Under the pieces are notes generated by a model. The model saw only the letters and a list, made by a program, of their open reading frames with translations, had not been told where the DNA came from and searched no databases. A program made the translations under genes and the position numbers. A DNA stretch of 64,000 bases from Providencia zhijiangensis (GTDB lineage: Bacteria > Pseudomonadota > Gammaproteobacteria > Enterobacterales > Enterobacteriaceae), in contig NZ_CP135990.1 in NCBI RefSeq assembly GCF_030315915.2, positions 868,001 through 932,000 of the forward strand. Reading direction: 5' to 3'. Positions 40,147 through 49,820 of this stretch are shown one piece after another. Each line of letters starts with the position of its first letter. Within the stretch, counting starts at the first letter, position 1.

Positions 40147-40512
40147 CTAAATTTTATGTAATGAAGCCGAGCATGATGTGGAAACAGGGTAGTGAACAAA
40201 CATGTTCCGCATATTTCCTTTGAAACTGAGAGTGACTTTGCCATTATCTTTCTCGTTGAGTTTGCATGCTAAGTAATCGATGCTGCTCCATTTTTCTCCT
40301 GACTTTGTCGTGATTATTCCCATCCAATAACTTTGTTCGGTTGAAGAAAAAGTGAACTCAGTGATATCGCTTAACTTTTTTCCATTTATAAGATTATAAA
40401 AGATAAAAACATTTCCATACTCATTCGCATTATTTTTGAAAGAAATTTCCACCTTTTTTAAGTCTTCATTCCATAGGTTCTCGATAGAAAGCAAACCTTT
40501 TGATATCGCCAT
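40147..40512 (-). CDS. Small protein of unknown function
   Basis: A 121-residue protein that I do not recognise. It has no signal peptide or membrane helix. Alternating hydrophobic and polar residues (KVEISFKNN, GNVFIFYN, KVTLSFKGN) suggest a beta-rich fold. Two cysteines occur near residues 83 and 115 (LACKL, STSCSAS), and a WMGIITTKSGEKWSS segment looks like a beta hairpin. An aagga ribosome-binding site seven bases before the ATG supports expression. The coding region is more AT-rich than its neighbours and its flanks are AT-rich with short repeats, hinting at acquired DNA. Confidence 0.65.
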   Translation of the reverse strand: MAISKGLLSIENLWNEDLKKVEISFKNNANEYGNVFIFYNLINGKKLSDITEFTFSSTEQSYWMGIITTKSGEKWSSIDYLACKLNEKDNGKVTLSFKGNMRNMFVHYPVSTSCSASLHKI

Positions 40513-40625
40513 GTTAAATTCCTTAAAAATGAGAGTTTAAATATATTTACTTATCTTGGCATCGATGATTTATTAAGTAATTAATATTGAATGTTATTTA
40601 TTATTAAAAAAGGAAGGGAATATAA

Positions 40626-40669
40626 GATAGAGAAATGTATAGATAGAAAAATGTATAGATAGAAAAAGG
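40626..40669. repeat. 16-bp tandem repeat, about 2.7 copies
   Basis: gataga(g/a)aaatgtata occurs at 40626-40641 and 40642-40657 with one base difference, and a partial third copy begins at 40658. It lies in the AT-rich spacer between the unknown gene and the GDPD-like gene. Confidence 0.8.
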
Positions 40670-40737
40670 AGTAATAAAAATAAGCTACTTAAATTGAATA
40701 AATTATTATCAAAATAAAGTAGCTTAATAGTTAGAAT

Positions 40738-41634
40738 TTATTTTTTGAAAGCTTTTGGTGAATCGACCATCACGGCATCAGCGCCAATTTCTTTAGCCAG
40801 TTGATAATCACTGTCGCTATTTACACCAAAAACAATAATGTAAGCGTTGCCATTTTTTCTAAAGCAGTCGATAGCTTCTTTATCCCATGAGAGGGTTGCT
40901 GGGGAACGCGCTTCACCAAGGGTATATTTCTCAACGACTTCAACTTTACGATGCAGCTCAAAACCATACCAACGAGTTGCAGATTTATCATTCTCAAGCG
41001 TACATTGATGGCTCATCACACTGTTGGCAAGCATGGTGCGAGTCTCATCACGGCTTTCAAATAATTGTAACTGAGTAGAAAGAGGCTTCAGAGCTTTTAA
41101 AAATGCATCGTTAGTGGAATAAAAACGGACTTGGTTAAATGTGTTAGTTTTATTCAACAATGCCAAAATAGCTTGAGCTTGCGTATTAGGATCTGCATCT
41201 GGGGATTTTAAGTCGATATAAAAAATCGTATCGGGGTATTTTTTTAATACTTCTTCTAATGTCACGATGGTGGTTTTTGCAGCGGGGAGTTGTTGGTTAT
41301 TTTTCTGATTAAATTTATACGCCGCATTTATTTGGCTTAATTGCTTGGCGGAATAATCAGAAACAACACCGCTTTTATCTGTTAAAGCGTCTAAGTCACT
41401 CGGGCGGTAAAGGACTAATTGATTATCTTTACTGAGCTGAACAGTTAACCAAATTGCATCAGCTTTATTGCTTTTGGCTTGTTCGATCGCATAAAGAGTA
41501 TTTTCAGGGGCATCTGCGGTACCTGCGCGGTGTGCCACAATTTGCGGCATTAATGCGGAAGCGGATTGGCTAACCAAAAATAGTAAACCTATCGCGGTGG
41601 ATTTTTTGAACACTGACGTTGATATAATTTGCAT
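40738..41634 (-). CDS. Exported GDPD-family protein with degenerate active site
   Basis: A 298-residue glycerophosphodiester phosphodiesterase-fold protein with a signal peptide (residues 1-28, ending SASA). The N-terminal catalytic motif is kept (H35-R36 in AHRAG, E44-N45 in APENT), but the metal-binding E-x-D is W62-L-T64 and the second catalytic histidine position is Y76. It is therefore probably not a normal glycerophosphodiesterase. The ATG at 41634 is chosen over a TTG at 41664 because it begins the signal peptide. It is divergent from dinB. Confidence 0.82.
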   Translation of the reverse strand: MQIISTSVFKKSTAIGLLFLVSQSASALMPQIVAHRAGTADAPENTLYAIEQAKSNKADAIWLTVQLSKDNQLVLYRPSDLDALTDKSGVVSDYSAKQLSQINAAYKFNQKNNQQLPAAKTTIVTLEEVLKKYPDTIFYIDLKSPDADPNTQAQAILALLNKTNTFNQVRFYSTNDAFLKALKPLSTQLQLFESRDETRTMLANSVMSHQCTLENDKSATRWYGFELHRKVEVVEKYTLGEARSPATLSWDKEAIDCFRKNGNAYIIVFGVNSDSDYQLAKEIGADAVMVDSPKAFKK

Positions 41635-41827
41635 TTGTATAATCCATAATAATAGAAAATTCAATGAACTAACATGAGATTGACCGAGTGGTTGTTGTAA
41701 TATGTTCCATCAACTTTGTAAGCAATAAGCCTATAAATTAGGAGTAACTTTTTACTTTTTCGGTCATTTACAGTATTTCAGGAATACATTTCAATCAGAT
41801 GAATAAGTTGCATGGCTAATAAAACCA

Positions 41828-41843
41828 CTGTATATTTATTCAG
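41828..41843 (+). promoter_or_regulatory. LexA (SOS) box of dinB
   Basis: ctgtatatttattcag matches the LexA consensus CTGTATATATATACAG at 14 of 16 positions, including both CTG and CAG ends. It lies 25 bases before the dinB start codon, within the upstream in-frame extension, which supports the shorter start. Confidence 0.88.
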
Positions 41844-41868
41844 TAATCATTGGTTGGGGGCAGCTATC

Positions 41869-42924
41869 ATGCGTAAAATTATTCATATTGATATGGATTG
41901 CTTTTTTGCTGCGATAGAGATGCGCGATGACCCAAAATTACGCAATGTTCCACTGGCTGTCGGGGGAAGTGCAGACCGACGTGGCGTATTGAGTACCGCA
42001 AATTATGAAGCGAGACGCTATGGCGTTCATAGCGCAATGTCGACGGCGTTGGCATTGAAACTATGTCCTCACCTGAAAGTCGTCCCTGGTCGTATGGCGG
42101 TCTATAAAGAAGTTTCCCATCATATTCGGCAAATATTTGCCCGTTATACCGATCTTATTGAGCCATTATCTTTAGATGAGGCCTATTTGGATGTGACTGA
42201 TTGCCAGCAGCTTCACGGCTCTGCCACGCTCATCGCCGAGGCTATCCGCCAACAAATTTTTGATGAGCTTCAGCTCACTGCTTCTGCGGGAATTGCCCCG
42301 ATTAAATTCCTCGCCAAAATCGCCTCTGATATGAATAAACCCAATGGGCAATTTGTGATCACGCCACAGGAATTACCGGCGTTTATTGCCACGCTACCAT
42401 TAAAAAAGATCCCCGGCGTTGGAAAAGTGACAGCGCAAAAACTGGCGGACATGGGGTTATTGACCTGCGCGGATGTTCAGCGCTATGACATGCTGGCGTT
42501 GGTAAAAAGCATGGGTAAATTTGGACAGGCTCTGTGGGAGCGCTGTCATGGCATTGATGAACGAGCAGTAAATACTGAACGCTTACGTAAATCCGTTGGG
42601 GTAGAACGCACTCTCGCCAAAGATATTCATCAGTGGGAGGAGTGTTTGCCTTTACTCGATACTTTATACGATGAGCTACATTTTCGCTTAGAGAAAGTGA
42701 AGCCAGATCTGCGTATTGCTCGCCAAGGTGTGAAATTAAAATTTGAGGATTTTCAGCAAACGACGCAAGAGCATGTTTATCCCATTATAGATAAGCAGGA
42801 TCTTATTCGGTTGGCACAGCAGGCTTGGGAAAATCGGCGGGCAGGGCGAGGTGTCAGGTTAGTGGGCTTGCATGTGACATTGCAAAATCCACAAATCGAA
42901 AGGCAGCTTTCATTACTTTTATAG
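41869..42924 (+). CDS. dinB: DNA polymerase IV DinB
   Basis: A 351-residue Y-family translesion polymerase, exactly the E. coli DinB length. The catalytic motifs [12 protein letters not shown] and [10 protein letters not shown] contain the metal aspartates and glutamate, and HhH ([14 protein letters not shown]) and little-finger regions ([25 protein letters not shown]) follow. The C-terminus RQLSLLL resembles the beta-clamp binding tail. The start [10 protein letters not shown] at 41869 is chosen because an in-frame start at 41812 would place the LexA box inside the gene. Confidence 0.97.
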   Translation: MRKIIHIDMDCFFAAIEMRDDPKLRNVPLAVGGSADRRGVLSTANYEARRYGVHSAMSTALALKLCPHLKVVPGRMAVYKEVSHHIRQIFARYTDLIEPLSLDEAYLDVTDCQQLHGSATLIAEAIRQQIFDELQLTASAGIAPIKFLAKIASDMNKPNGQFVITPQELPAFIATLPLKKIPGVGKVTAQKLADMGLLTCADVQRYDMLALVKSMGKFGQALWERCHGIDERAVNTERLRKSVGVERTLAKDIHQWEECLPLLDTLYDELHFRLEKVKPDLRIARQGVKLKFEDFQQTTQEHVYPIIDKQDLIRLAQQAWENRRAGRGVRLVGLHVTLQNPQIERQLSLLL

Positions 42925-42944
42925 CTTTTATTATGTTTAAAGAA

Positions 42945-42982
42945 TGAAAAAAATAGGGTCATAAACCGTAGCTTATGACCCT
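42945..42982 (-). terminator. Terminator of pepD
   Basis: agggtcataa/ttatgaccct (42955-42964 with 42973-42982) forms a ten-base stem. Reading leftward it is followed by a T run (aaaaaaa on the plus strand). It may serve dinB in the other direction less well. Confidence 0.85.
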
Positions 42983-43004
42983 GTATTGATAGATTAAAGC
43001 TTAC

Positions 43005-44465
43005 TTAGTTTTTCACTGGGATCGCTTTTAAGATAGCAGTTAACAGTGTCCAGTATTGACCCACGCTCTCAATGTGAACGCGCTCATCTGGTGAGTGTGC
43101 ACCACGGATGGTTGGTCCAATGGAGACCATATCCATTAATGGATAAGGTTTTTTGAACAGACCACACTCAAGACCCGCATGGATAACCATGATATTTGGG
43201 ATTTTACCAAACAGTTTTTGGTAAGTGTCGCTAACAATATGCATGACTGGTGAGTCTGCATCTGGCTGCCAACCTGGGTATCCACCTTCAGCTTGGTACT
43301 GAGCTTTCGCCAGTTTTGTCAGAGACGTCAGCATATTAACGACGTAGTTTTTACCAGAGTCGATTAACGAACGGATTAAGAAGATCACTTCGGCTTTGTC
43401 TTCAGTCATTTTCACAACGCCTTCGTTCAGCGAAGTTTCAACAACCCCTTTCACCACATCACTCATACGGATAACACCGCTTGGTGCAGAGTTCAGGAAG
43501 AAAACTAAACGTTGTTGGCAATCATCAGTCAGTGCTTTTAAGTCACTCGTTGCTTCATCTAGCAGTAAAACTAAGTTAGGTTCTACAGCGGCTAATTCAT
43601 TTTTCAGAATGCCTTCGTAGCGAGTTCTTAATGCGGTTAATTCAGCGACTTTATCAGCTGGCACTGCGATGGTTACTTGGCCTTCGCGTGGAATCGCGTT
43701 GCGTAGAGTACCACCAGTGAACTCCAGCAGTTTTAAGCTTAAATCTTCAGCGTGACCCGCTAAGAAACGCGCTAACAGTTTGTTTGCGTTACCTAAACCT
43801 AAGTGAATGTCGCCACCAGAGTGGCCGCCTTTAAGGCCTTTTAAGGTCATACGGAAGGTTTTATAACCTTGTGGTAATGCTTCACGGGTTAAATCAAATG
43901 TCGCAGTGAAATCAACGCCACCTGCGCAACCCATGTAAATTTCGCCTTCTTCTTCTGAGTCAGTGTTGATCAGAATATCCGCTTGTAACCAGTTTGGTTG
44001 TAGACCGAAAGCGCCGTCCATACCGGTTTCTTCGGTCATGGTCAGTAATACTTCCAGTGGGCCGTGCTCAACGCTGTCATCCGCTAATACCGCTAATGCA
44101 GAAGCCATACCGATGCCGTTATCTGCACCTAATGTTGTGCCTTCGGCAGTAACCCACTCACCATTAATATAAGGGCGGATAGGATCTTTAGTGAAATCGT
44201 GCTCTGTGTCGTTATTTTTTTGCGGCACCATGTCTAAGTGAGCTTGCAGTACAACAGGCTTGCGGTTTTCGTAGCCTGTAGTCGCTGGTTTACGGATTAA
44301 GATATTACCAACTTGGTCGCGCTCAACGTGAAAACCTTTCCCTTTAGACCATTCCATGATGTGGGCGGCTAAAGCTTCTTCGTGTTTTGATGGGTGAGGG
44401 ATGGAGCAGATTTTAGCGAAAATATCCCACAATGGTTGTGGTTTTAGCGTTGATAATTGTGACAC
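43005..44465 (-). CDS. pepD: Aminoacyl-histidine dipeptidase PepD (carnosinase)
   Basis: A 486-residue M20-family zinc dipeptidase of the E. coli PepD type. The metal-ligand stretches are visible: VLQAHLDMVPQ, TLGADNGIGMA, MTEETGMDGAFGL, NTDSEEEGEI and the late HAGLECGLF. The C-terminal MVSIGPTIRGAHSPDERV is conserved. It cleaves Xaa-His and other dipeptides in the cytoplasm. A 319-base gap separates it from divergent gpt. Confidence 0.97.
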   Translation of the reverse strand: MSQLSTLKPQPLWDIFAKICSIPHPSKHEEALAAHIMEWSKGKGFHVERDQVGNILIRKPATTGYENRKPVVLQAHLDMVPQKNNDTEHDFTKDPIRPYINGEWVTAEGTTLGADNGIGMASALAVLADDSVEHGPLEVLLTMTEETGMDGAFGLQPNWLQADILINTDSEEEGEIYMGCAGGVDFTATFDLTREALPQGYKTFRMTLKGLKGGHSGGDIHLGLGNANKLLARFLAGHAEDLSLKLLEFTGGTLRNAIPREGQVTIAVPADKVAELTALRTRYEGILKNELAAVEPNLVLLLDEATSDLKALTDDCQQRLVFFLNSAPSGVIRMSDVVKGVVETSLNEGVVKMTEDKAEVIFLIRSLIDSGKNYVVNMLTSLTKLAKAQYQAEGGYPGWQPDADSPVMHIVSDTYQKLFGKIPNIMVIHAGLECGLFKKPYPLMDMVSIGPTIRGAHSPDERVHIESVGQYWTLLTAILKAIPVKN

Positions 44466-44784
44466 GTTCTTCTCCTTGGCACTTTGATCGTAATCTTTCC
44501 GTCATATTTCAAGCTGGGGATTGGCTTACATCCAAAACAATTAACTGACGGCGTTGGTCGCTTAATTTAAGATTGCACTTAAGTGTAATAACTCAGGTTT
44601 TAAGCGGTTTTATGTATTGGTTCAGCATAACACTTTCTATCGAATAATGGAGAGCGCTAATAAGAATAATTCATTTAGTGGGATGGTTTCACTGGTTTTT
44701 CCTGCGCCAAATCACTATAATCTCGCGCAACCTTTTTTCCGCAAGACACATTTCTGTTTTACTCACCTTCGGGACCCGAATTTT
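44466..44784. other. pepD-gpt divergent intergenic region
   Basis: 319 bases with no independent gene. An in-frame 56-codon extension upstream of gpt (from 44617) is not supported by homology. Both promoters should be here. I saw no clear operator. Confidence 0.5.
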
Positions 44785-45249
44785 ATGAGCGAAAAATATG
44801 TCGTAACGTGGGATATGTTGCAAATACATGCCCGTAAACTCGCACAACGTTTATTACCAGCAAAACAATGGACTGGTATCATCGCAGTTAGCCGTGGTGG
44901 TTTAGTCCCTGGCGCACTGTTAGCGCGTGAGCTGGGTATTCGTCATGTTGACACCGTTTGTATCTCTAGCTATGACCATGACAACCAACGCGAATTGAAT
45001 GTCATCAAACGCGCTGAAGGCGATGGTGAAGGCTTTATCGTGATTGACGATTTAGTGGATACTGGTGGCACAGCGAAAGCTATCCGCGACATGTATCCAA
45101 AAGCACACTTCGTGACTATCTTTGCAAAACCAGCAGGTCGCCCATTAGTGGATGATTATGTGGTTGATATCCCACAAAACACTTGGATTGAACAGCCTTG
45201 GGATATGGGCGTTGTATTTATCGATCCTCTGTGCGAACAAGATAAGTAG
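44785..45249 (+). CDS. gpt: Xanthine-guanine phosphoribosyltransferase Gpt
   Basis: A 154-residue purine salvage enzyme. The start [20 protein letters not shown] matches E. coli Gpt and fixes the ATG at 44785. The PRPP-binding motif [14 protein letters not shown] and [21 protein letters not shown] are intact. The C-terminus ([10 protein letters not shown]) differs from E. coli. It ends at a terminator before frsA. Confidence 0.96.
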   Translation: MSEKYVVTWDMLQIHARKLAQRLLPAKQWTGIIAVSRGGLVPGALLARELGIRHVDTVCISSYDHDNQRELNVIKRAEGDGEGFIVIDDLVDTGGTAKAIRDMYPKAHFVTIFAKPAGRPLVDDYVVDIPQNTWIEQPWDMGVVFIDPLCEQDK

Positions 45250-45354
45250 TCCGAACGAAACAATTTAAATCTGTTTAGCCGTGATAGGTCGCGTTTGTTT
45301 GATAAAAACAACACATTATTACCTAAGTGATTTGAGCTAAACACGATATGATAG

Positions 45355-45382
45355 AGGGGAGTGCGAAATGCACTCCCTTTTT
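45355..45382 (+). terminator. Terminator after gpt
   Basis: aggggagtgc/gcactccctt with a five-base loop (gaaat) is followed by five T. Confidence 0.92.
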
Positions 45383-45423
45383 GTTTATGTGACAGATTTA
45401 ATAGGTAAAAGTAGGGAACCCAC

Positions 45424-46674
45424 ATGACTCAGCAAAATTTATCCGAAAAACTTTTTAAACCTCGTGTTAGACAAGTTGAAACATCAACGTTGGTTTCTTA
45501 TTCCTCCCATACTCTGTCCCAACTAGAGAACCACAGTGTATTAAGTGGTTCTTCGCATAATCATTGGTATCGTACTCTCAACCGGTTAATGTGGATTTGG
45601 CGTGGTATTGATGCGATTGAAATTGAAGAAGTTTTAAGCCGTATTGCCATTTCGGATGCTAAACGCAGCCGTGAAGAATGGTTGGATACCGTTATTGGTA
45701 ATCGTCGCGGTAATTGGTGCTTTGAATGGTCCCATCAAGCCATGCACTGGCAACAAAAAGCCTTAGAATTTGAAAAAGGCCAGGAAGCGTGCGATGCGTG
45801 GTTGCGTGCCGCTAACTTATACAGTATTGCGGCATACCCGTTTATTAAAGGGGATGAGCTGGCGGATCAAGCGATTGTGTTAGCCTGTAAAGCTTATGAT
45901 AGTGCGGCAAAATTCTCACAGTACCAATTGAAAAAAATCCCATTCAAAGTTGATGGTGGTAAAGAAGTCTGTGGCTTTTTGCACATACCATCGAATGTTC
46001 AAGGTCCTTATCCAACAGTGATGGTTTGTGGCATGCTGGATAGTTTACAAACAGATTACAGCCGCTACTTTCGAGAATATTTAGAGCCTCGTGGTATTGC
46101 GATGCTAACGCTGGATATGCCATCCATCGGTTATTCTGGCAAGTACTGCCTTTCGCAAGAAACCAGTACATTGCATGAACAGATTGTTCGCCAGCTCGAC
46201 ACCATCCCATGGATTGACCACACGCGATTTGCAATCACAGGGATCCGTTTTGGCGCGAATATTGCTGTTCGCTTAGCGTATATGTGCCCAGATAAAATCA
46301 AAGCCGTTGCGGTGATTGGCCCTATCGTCCATAGCCTATTACATGAAGAAAAATATCAGAAAGATATTCCCCGTATGGTGCTGGATGTTTTTGCTAGCCG
46401 CTTAGGAATTTATCAAGTTGATGGTCAATCATTACGCCATGAGCTCAGCTGTTATTCACTGCGTAATCAAGGCCTGTTGGGACGCCGTAACCAAGTACCG
46501 ATGATGTCAGTATGTTTTAAAAATGATCCCTACAGTCCGAAAGCTGATTCAGATTTAATAGCGCGTTCATCTATGGATAGTCATTTATTGACGTTACCAA
46601 GTAGCCCTATTTTAGAGGCTTTCGAACGATCCATGTCAGATACAACCAAATGGTTAGAAAGTAAAATATTATAA
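45424..46674 (+). CDS. frsA: FrsA alpha/beta-hydrolase-like protein
   Basis: A 416-residue protein close to E. coli FrsA (YafA, 414). It has an N-terminal helical domain (WYRTLNRLMWIWRGIDAIEIEEVL) and a C-terminal alpha/beta hydrolase fold (YPTVMVCGMLDSLQTDYSRY, RGIAMLTLDMPSIGYSGK). FrsA binds unphosphorylated EIIA-Glc and shifts cells toward fermentation in E. coli. Reported enzymatic activities are disputed. In the usual nucleophile-elbow position it reads GIRFGAN, lacking the G-x-S-x-G serine. Confidence 0.94.
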   Translation: MTQQNLSEKLFKPRVRQVETSTLVSYSSHTLSQLENHSVLSGSSHNHWYRTLNRLMWIWRGIDAIEIEEVLSRIAISDAKRSREEWLDTVIGNRRGNWCFEWSHQAMHWQQKALEFEKGQEACDAWLRAANLYSIAAYPFIKGDELADQAIVLACKAYDSAAKFSQYQLKKIPFKVDGGKEVCGFLHIPSNVQGPYPTVMVCGMLDSLQTDYSRYFREYLEPRGIAMLTLDMPSIGYSGKYCLSQETSTLHEQIVRQLDTIPWIDHTRFAITGIRFGANIAVRLAYMCPDKIKAVAVIGPIVHSLLHEEKYQKDIPRMVLDVFASRLGIYQVDGQSLRHELSCYSLRNQGLLGRRNQVPMMSVCFKNDPYSPKADSDLIARSSMDSHLLTLPSSPILEAFERSMSDTTKWLESKIL

Positions 46675-46745
46675 TTGTATTGAATAGCTTGCTTATTTTT
46701 TAACATTTGTTAAAAAGGGATCTTCCCAAGAAGGAGATCCTTAAT

Positions 46746-47147
46746 ATGGCGTTACCGACTGATTACACAAATGGAAAGTTTTTAAAGAAATTTGCTGCGA
46801 TAGGGCCTTATTTACGTGAGCAACAATCTATCAAAAACTGCTACTTTTTTGATAGCTTAGTTGTCTGTGTTAATGCGAATATTGCGCCTGAAAAACGAGA
46901 GTTTTGGGGATGGTGGTTAGAATTAGCTTCCACGGATGAAGGGTTCGAATTTGCTTATAAATTAGGGATCTACAATAATCAGGGAAATTGGCAAGCAAAA
47001 ACCTTGAAAGATGCCGCAACGACGGATGCCGTCGAAAAGAACCTGCATGCCTTCCATCAACGCCTTTCCCAGCAATTATCCGCTCTAGAATTAAGCTTGT
47101 TCCCATCCCCCTTAATGACAGAATTAAAGCTGGAATTAAGCGCATAA
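46746..47147 (+). CDS. crl: Sigma-S-stimulating protein Crl
   Basis: A 133-residue protein, exactly the E. coli Crl length. It binds sigma-S and favours its holoenzyme, raising curli and stationary-phase gene expression. The stretch PEKREFWGWWLELAS is the sigma-contact core. The ATG at 46746 follows aaggaga closely and gives MALPTDYTNGKFLKKF. A longer frame from 46707 is unlikely. In E. coli phoE lies between crl and proB, but here only 115 bases do. Confidence 0.93.
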   Translation: MALPTDYTNGKFLKKFAAIGPYLREQQSIKNCYFFDSLVVCVNANIAPEKREFWGWWLELASTDEGFEFAYKLGIYNNQGNWQAKTLKDAATTDAVEKNLHAFHQRLSQQLSALELSLFPSPLMTELKLELSA

Positions 47148-47178
47148 AATTGTTTTAAACCAACTTTTGTTTAATTTT

Positions 47179-47202
47179 GCGTTATGCCTGTTGGCATAAC
47201 GC
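47179..47202. other. Stem-loop between crl and proB
   Basis: gcgttatgcc/ggcataacgc is a perfect ten-base stem with loop tgtt. No T run follows on the plus strand, so it may be a weak terminator or an mRNA structure upstream of proB. Confidence 0.6.
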
Positions 47203-47262
47203 GCATCTCCTGATAAAACTGATACCCACTTTGTATTTATTAATCCTAATGGCAGAAAAAAG

Positions 47263-48366
47263 ATGAAAAATAGCCAAACACTCGTGGTCAAACTTGGCAC
47301 AAGTGTCTTAACAGGGGGCTCACGTCGTTTAAATCAAGCTCATATCGTTGAGTTGGTTCGACAGTGTGCGCAGCAATATGAAAAAGGTCACCGAATTATT
47401 ATTGTCACGTCTGGCGCAATTGCTGCAGGACGTGAACATCTCAATTACCCCGAACTGCCGGCCACCATTGCATCTAAACAGTTGCTGGCGGCGGTCGGTC
47501 AAAGTCGTTTGATCCAATTATGGGAAAGGCTTTTTTCCATCTACGGCATTCACATTGGCCAAATGCTGTTAACGCGTGCAGATCTTGAAGATCGCGAACG
47601 TTTTTTAAATGCGCGAGACACACTGCAAGCGCTGTTAGATAACGGTATTATTCCGGTGATCAACGAAAACGATGCAGTGGCGACAGCCGAAATTAAAGTG
47701 GGGGATAATGATAACTTATCCGCACTTGCTGCCATTCTTGGTGATGCAGATAAATTACTGTTATTAACCGATATTGAAGGCCTTTACGACGCGGATCCAC
47801 GCAGTAATCCGAACGCAAAACTAATCCCTGAAGTTCATGGCATTAATGATGATTTACGCCGTATGGCAGGGGATAGCGTAACGGGCTTAGGTACCGGTGG
47901 AATGGCAACAAAATTACAGGCGGCTGATGTTGCTGGCCGTGCTGGGATTGACGTGTTTATTGCAGCGGGCAATAAACCGGATGTCATCAATTCAGTGATT
48001 GAAAATATCCCTGTGGGAACCCGTTTTTATGGGCAGAAAAACCCAATGGAAAACCGTAAGCGCTGGATTTTTGGCGCTCCAGCGGCGGGGGATGTTTATA
48101 TTGATGATGGCGCGCAGTTGGCGATCACCGAAAAAGGCAGCTCATTATTGCCAAAGGGTATTAAGAAAATAGAAGGCGATTTCTCCCGTGGCGCAGTGAT
48201 CCGTATTCGCAATATGGCAGGCAAAGATTTGGCACATGGCGTAAGCCACTATAATAGTGATGCGCTCAGAATGATTGCCGGTCATCATTCCCAAGATATT
48301 GGTAAAATCCTTGGCTATGAACATGGCTCAGTTGCCGTTCATCGCGACGATATGATAGTGAGTTAA
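47263..48366 (+). CDS. proB: Glutamate 5-kinase ProB
   Basis: A 367-residue enzyme catalysing the first, feedback-controlled step of proline synthesis. The N-terminal amino-acid kinase domain ([47 protein letters not shown]) is followed by a C-terminal PUA domain from about residue 275 ([20 protein letters not shown]). It is two bases upstream of proA, so they form an operon. Confidence 0.97.
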   Translation: MKNSQTLVVKLGTSVLTGGSRRLNQAHIVELVRQCAQQYEKGHRIIIVTSGAIAAGREHLNYPELPATIASKQLLAAVGQSRLIQLWERLFSIYGIHIGQMLLTRADLEDRERFLNARDTLQALLDNGIIPVINENDAVATAEIKVGDNDNLSALAAILGDADKLLLLTDIEGLYDADPRSNPNAKLIPEVHGINDDLRRMAGDSVTGLGTGGMATKLQAADVAGRAGIDVFIAAGNKPDVINSVIENIPVGTRFYGQKNPMENRKRWIFGAPAAGDVYIDDGAQLAITEKGSSLLPKGIKKIEGDFSRGAVIRIRNMAGKDLAHGVSHYNSDALRMIAGHHSQDIGKILGYEHGSVAVHRDDMIVS

Positions 48367-48368
48367 TT

Positions 48369-49622
48369 ATGTTAGAACAAATGGGTAAAGCGGCGCGCGA
48401 AGCGTCATGGCAGTTGGCTCAATTCAATACCAAACAAAAAAATAGTGCGCTTGAGCAAATTGCTGACCTCTTAGAGCAAAAGAGTGCCAGTATTTTAGCG
48501 GCTAACCAGCTGGATATGGCTCAAGCTCAGCAAAGTGGTATGAGCGAAGCATTACAAGATCGTTTATTACTGACCCAAGCGCGCTTAAAAAGCATCGCGG
48601 ATGACGTCAGAAAAGTGTGCCAGTTGGCTGATCCGGTAGGGCAAGTCCTTGATGGTAGCGAGTTAGATAGCGGGTTAAATTTACAACGTCGTCGTGTTCC
48701 GTTAGGGGTTATTGGAGTGATCTATGAAGCCCGCCCTAATGTTACTGTGGATGTCGCTTCTTTATGTTTAAAAACGGGAAATGCGGTCATTCTGCGCGGT
48801 GGAAAAGAGACGCATAATACCAATCTTGCTGTGGTAGAGGTTATTCAGCAAGCGCTGAAAAATAGCGGGCTGCCAGCCAATGCGGTACAGGCAATCAATA
48901 ATCCGGATCGTGAATTAGTGGCTCAATTATTAAAATTGGATCGCTATGTGGATATGCTGATCCCTCGCGGCGGTGCGGGTTTACATAAATTATGTCGTGA
49001 GCAATCTACAATCCCGGTGATCACTGGCGGAATTGGTGTTTGCCATACTTTTGTAGATGACTCTGTGGATTTTGATAAGGCACTGAGTGTCATTACTAAT
49101 GCTAAAGTTCAGCGTCCAAGTGCATGTAATTCATTGGAAACACTGTTGGTTCATGAAGACATTGCGGCGAGTTTCTTACCGCATTTAAGTGAAAAAATGG
49201 CTCAGCAGCAAGTGATATTACACGCCAGCGAGAAAGCAATGGCATTCTTGAAAGATGGCGCTGCTAAAGTGGTTCCTGTTCAAGCGGAAAACTTAGTTGA
49301 TGAATGGCTATCTTTGGACTTGAACGTTGAGATTGTTTCAGGGATTGATGCCGCTATCGAACATATTCGTCATTATGGTACCGCACACTCTGACGCCATC
49401 TTAACGGAGTCTATTCGCCAAGCGGATTACTTTGTGCAGCGTGTGGACTCGGCTGCGGTATACGTTAATGCCAGCACCCGTTTTACCGATGGTGGGCAGT
49501 TTGGACTCGGTGCTGAAGTGGCAGTGAGCACCCAAAAACTCCATTCCCGTGGGCCGATGGGGTTAGATGCTCTGACGACCTATAAATGGATTGGTTACGG
49601 TGACTTTTTAAGTCGCCCATAA
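48369..49622 (+). CDS. proA: Gamma-glutamyl phosphate reductase ProA
   Basis: A 417-residue NADPH-dependent aldehyde-dehydrogenase-fold enzyme that makes glutamate semialdehyde. The catalytic-cysteine segment is [17 protein letters not shown], and [16 protein letters not shown] and [19 protein letters not shown] are conserved. It is coupled to proB. A cluster of hairpins follows before aroL. Confidence 0.97.
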   Translation: MLEQMGKAAREASWQLAQFNTKQKNSALEQIADLLEQKSASILAANQLDMAQAQQSGMSEALQDRLLLTQARLKSIADDVRKVCQLADPVGQVLDGSELDSGLNLQRRRVPLGVIGVIYEARPNVTVDVASLCLKTGNAVILRGGKETHNTNLAVVEVIQQALKNSGLPANAVQAINNPDRELVAQLLKLDRYVDMLIPRGGAGLHKLCREQSTIPVITGGIGVCHTFVDDSVDFDKALSVITNAKVQRPSACNSLETLLVHEDIAASFLPHLSEKMAQQQVILHASEKAMAFLKDGAAKVVPVQAENLVDEWLSLDLNVEIVSGIDAAIEHIRHYGTAHSDAILTESIRQADYFVQRVDSAAVYVNASTRFTDGGQFGLGAEVAVSTQKLHSRGPMGLDALTTYKWIGYGDFLSRP

Positions 49623-49639
49623 TTTAACCATAATAATAT

Positions 49640-49820
49640 TGAGCCACACTGCGTGTGGCTTAAGTTGCAGACAAAGAGGGATAAAAGCGTGGTTTTTCCC
49701 TCTTTGTGTTATCAGGCGAAAATCAATAAATTGATTTTCCTGATTTATTTTTACAACCCTAAAGTACCATTTCCAAACCAGATAGGTTTTGAAATGGTTC
49801 GAGCCACACTGCGTGTGGCT
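49640..49820. repeat. Hairpin cluster with duplicated 20-base palindrome (proA-aroL)
   Basis: The 20-base sequence gagccacactgcgtgtggct occurs twice, at 49641-49660 and 49801-49820, each forming an agccacac/gtgtggct hairpin. Between them are three more inverted repeats: acaaagaggga/tccctctttgt (49671-49681 with 49697-49707), gaaaatcaat/attgattttc (49718-49739) and a 14-base stem with one mismatch (49766-49779 with 49785-49798). The second palindrome copy is followed by a T-rich run, so it can terminate. Confidence 0.85.

Noticed and set aside
44617..44784. N-terminal extension of gpt by 56 codons
   Set aside because: Homologues start at MSEKY; the extension has no family match and would remove the promoter region.
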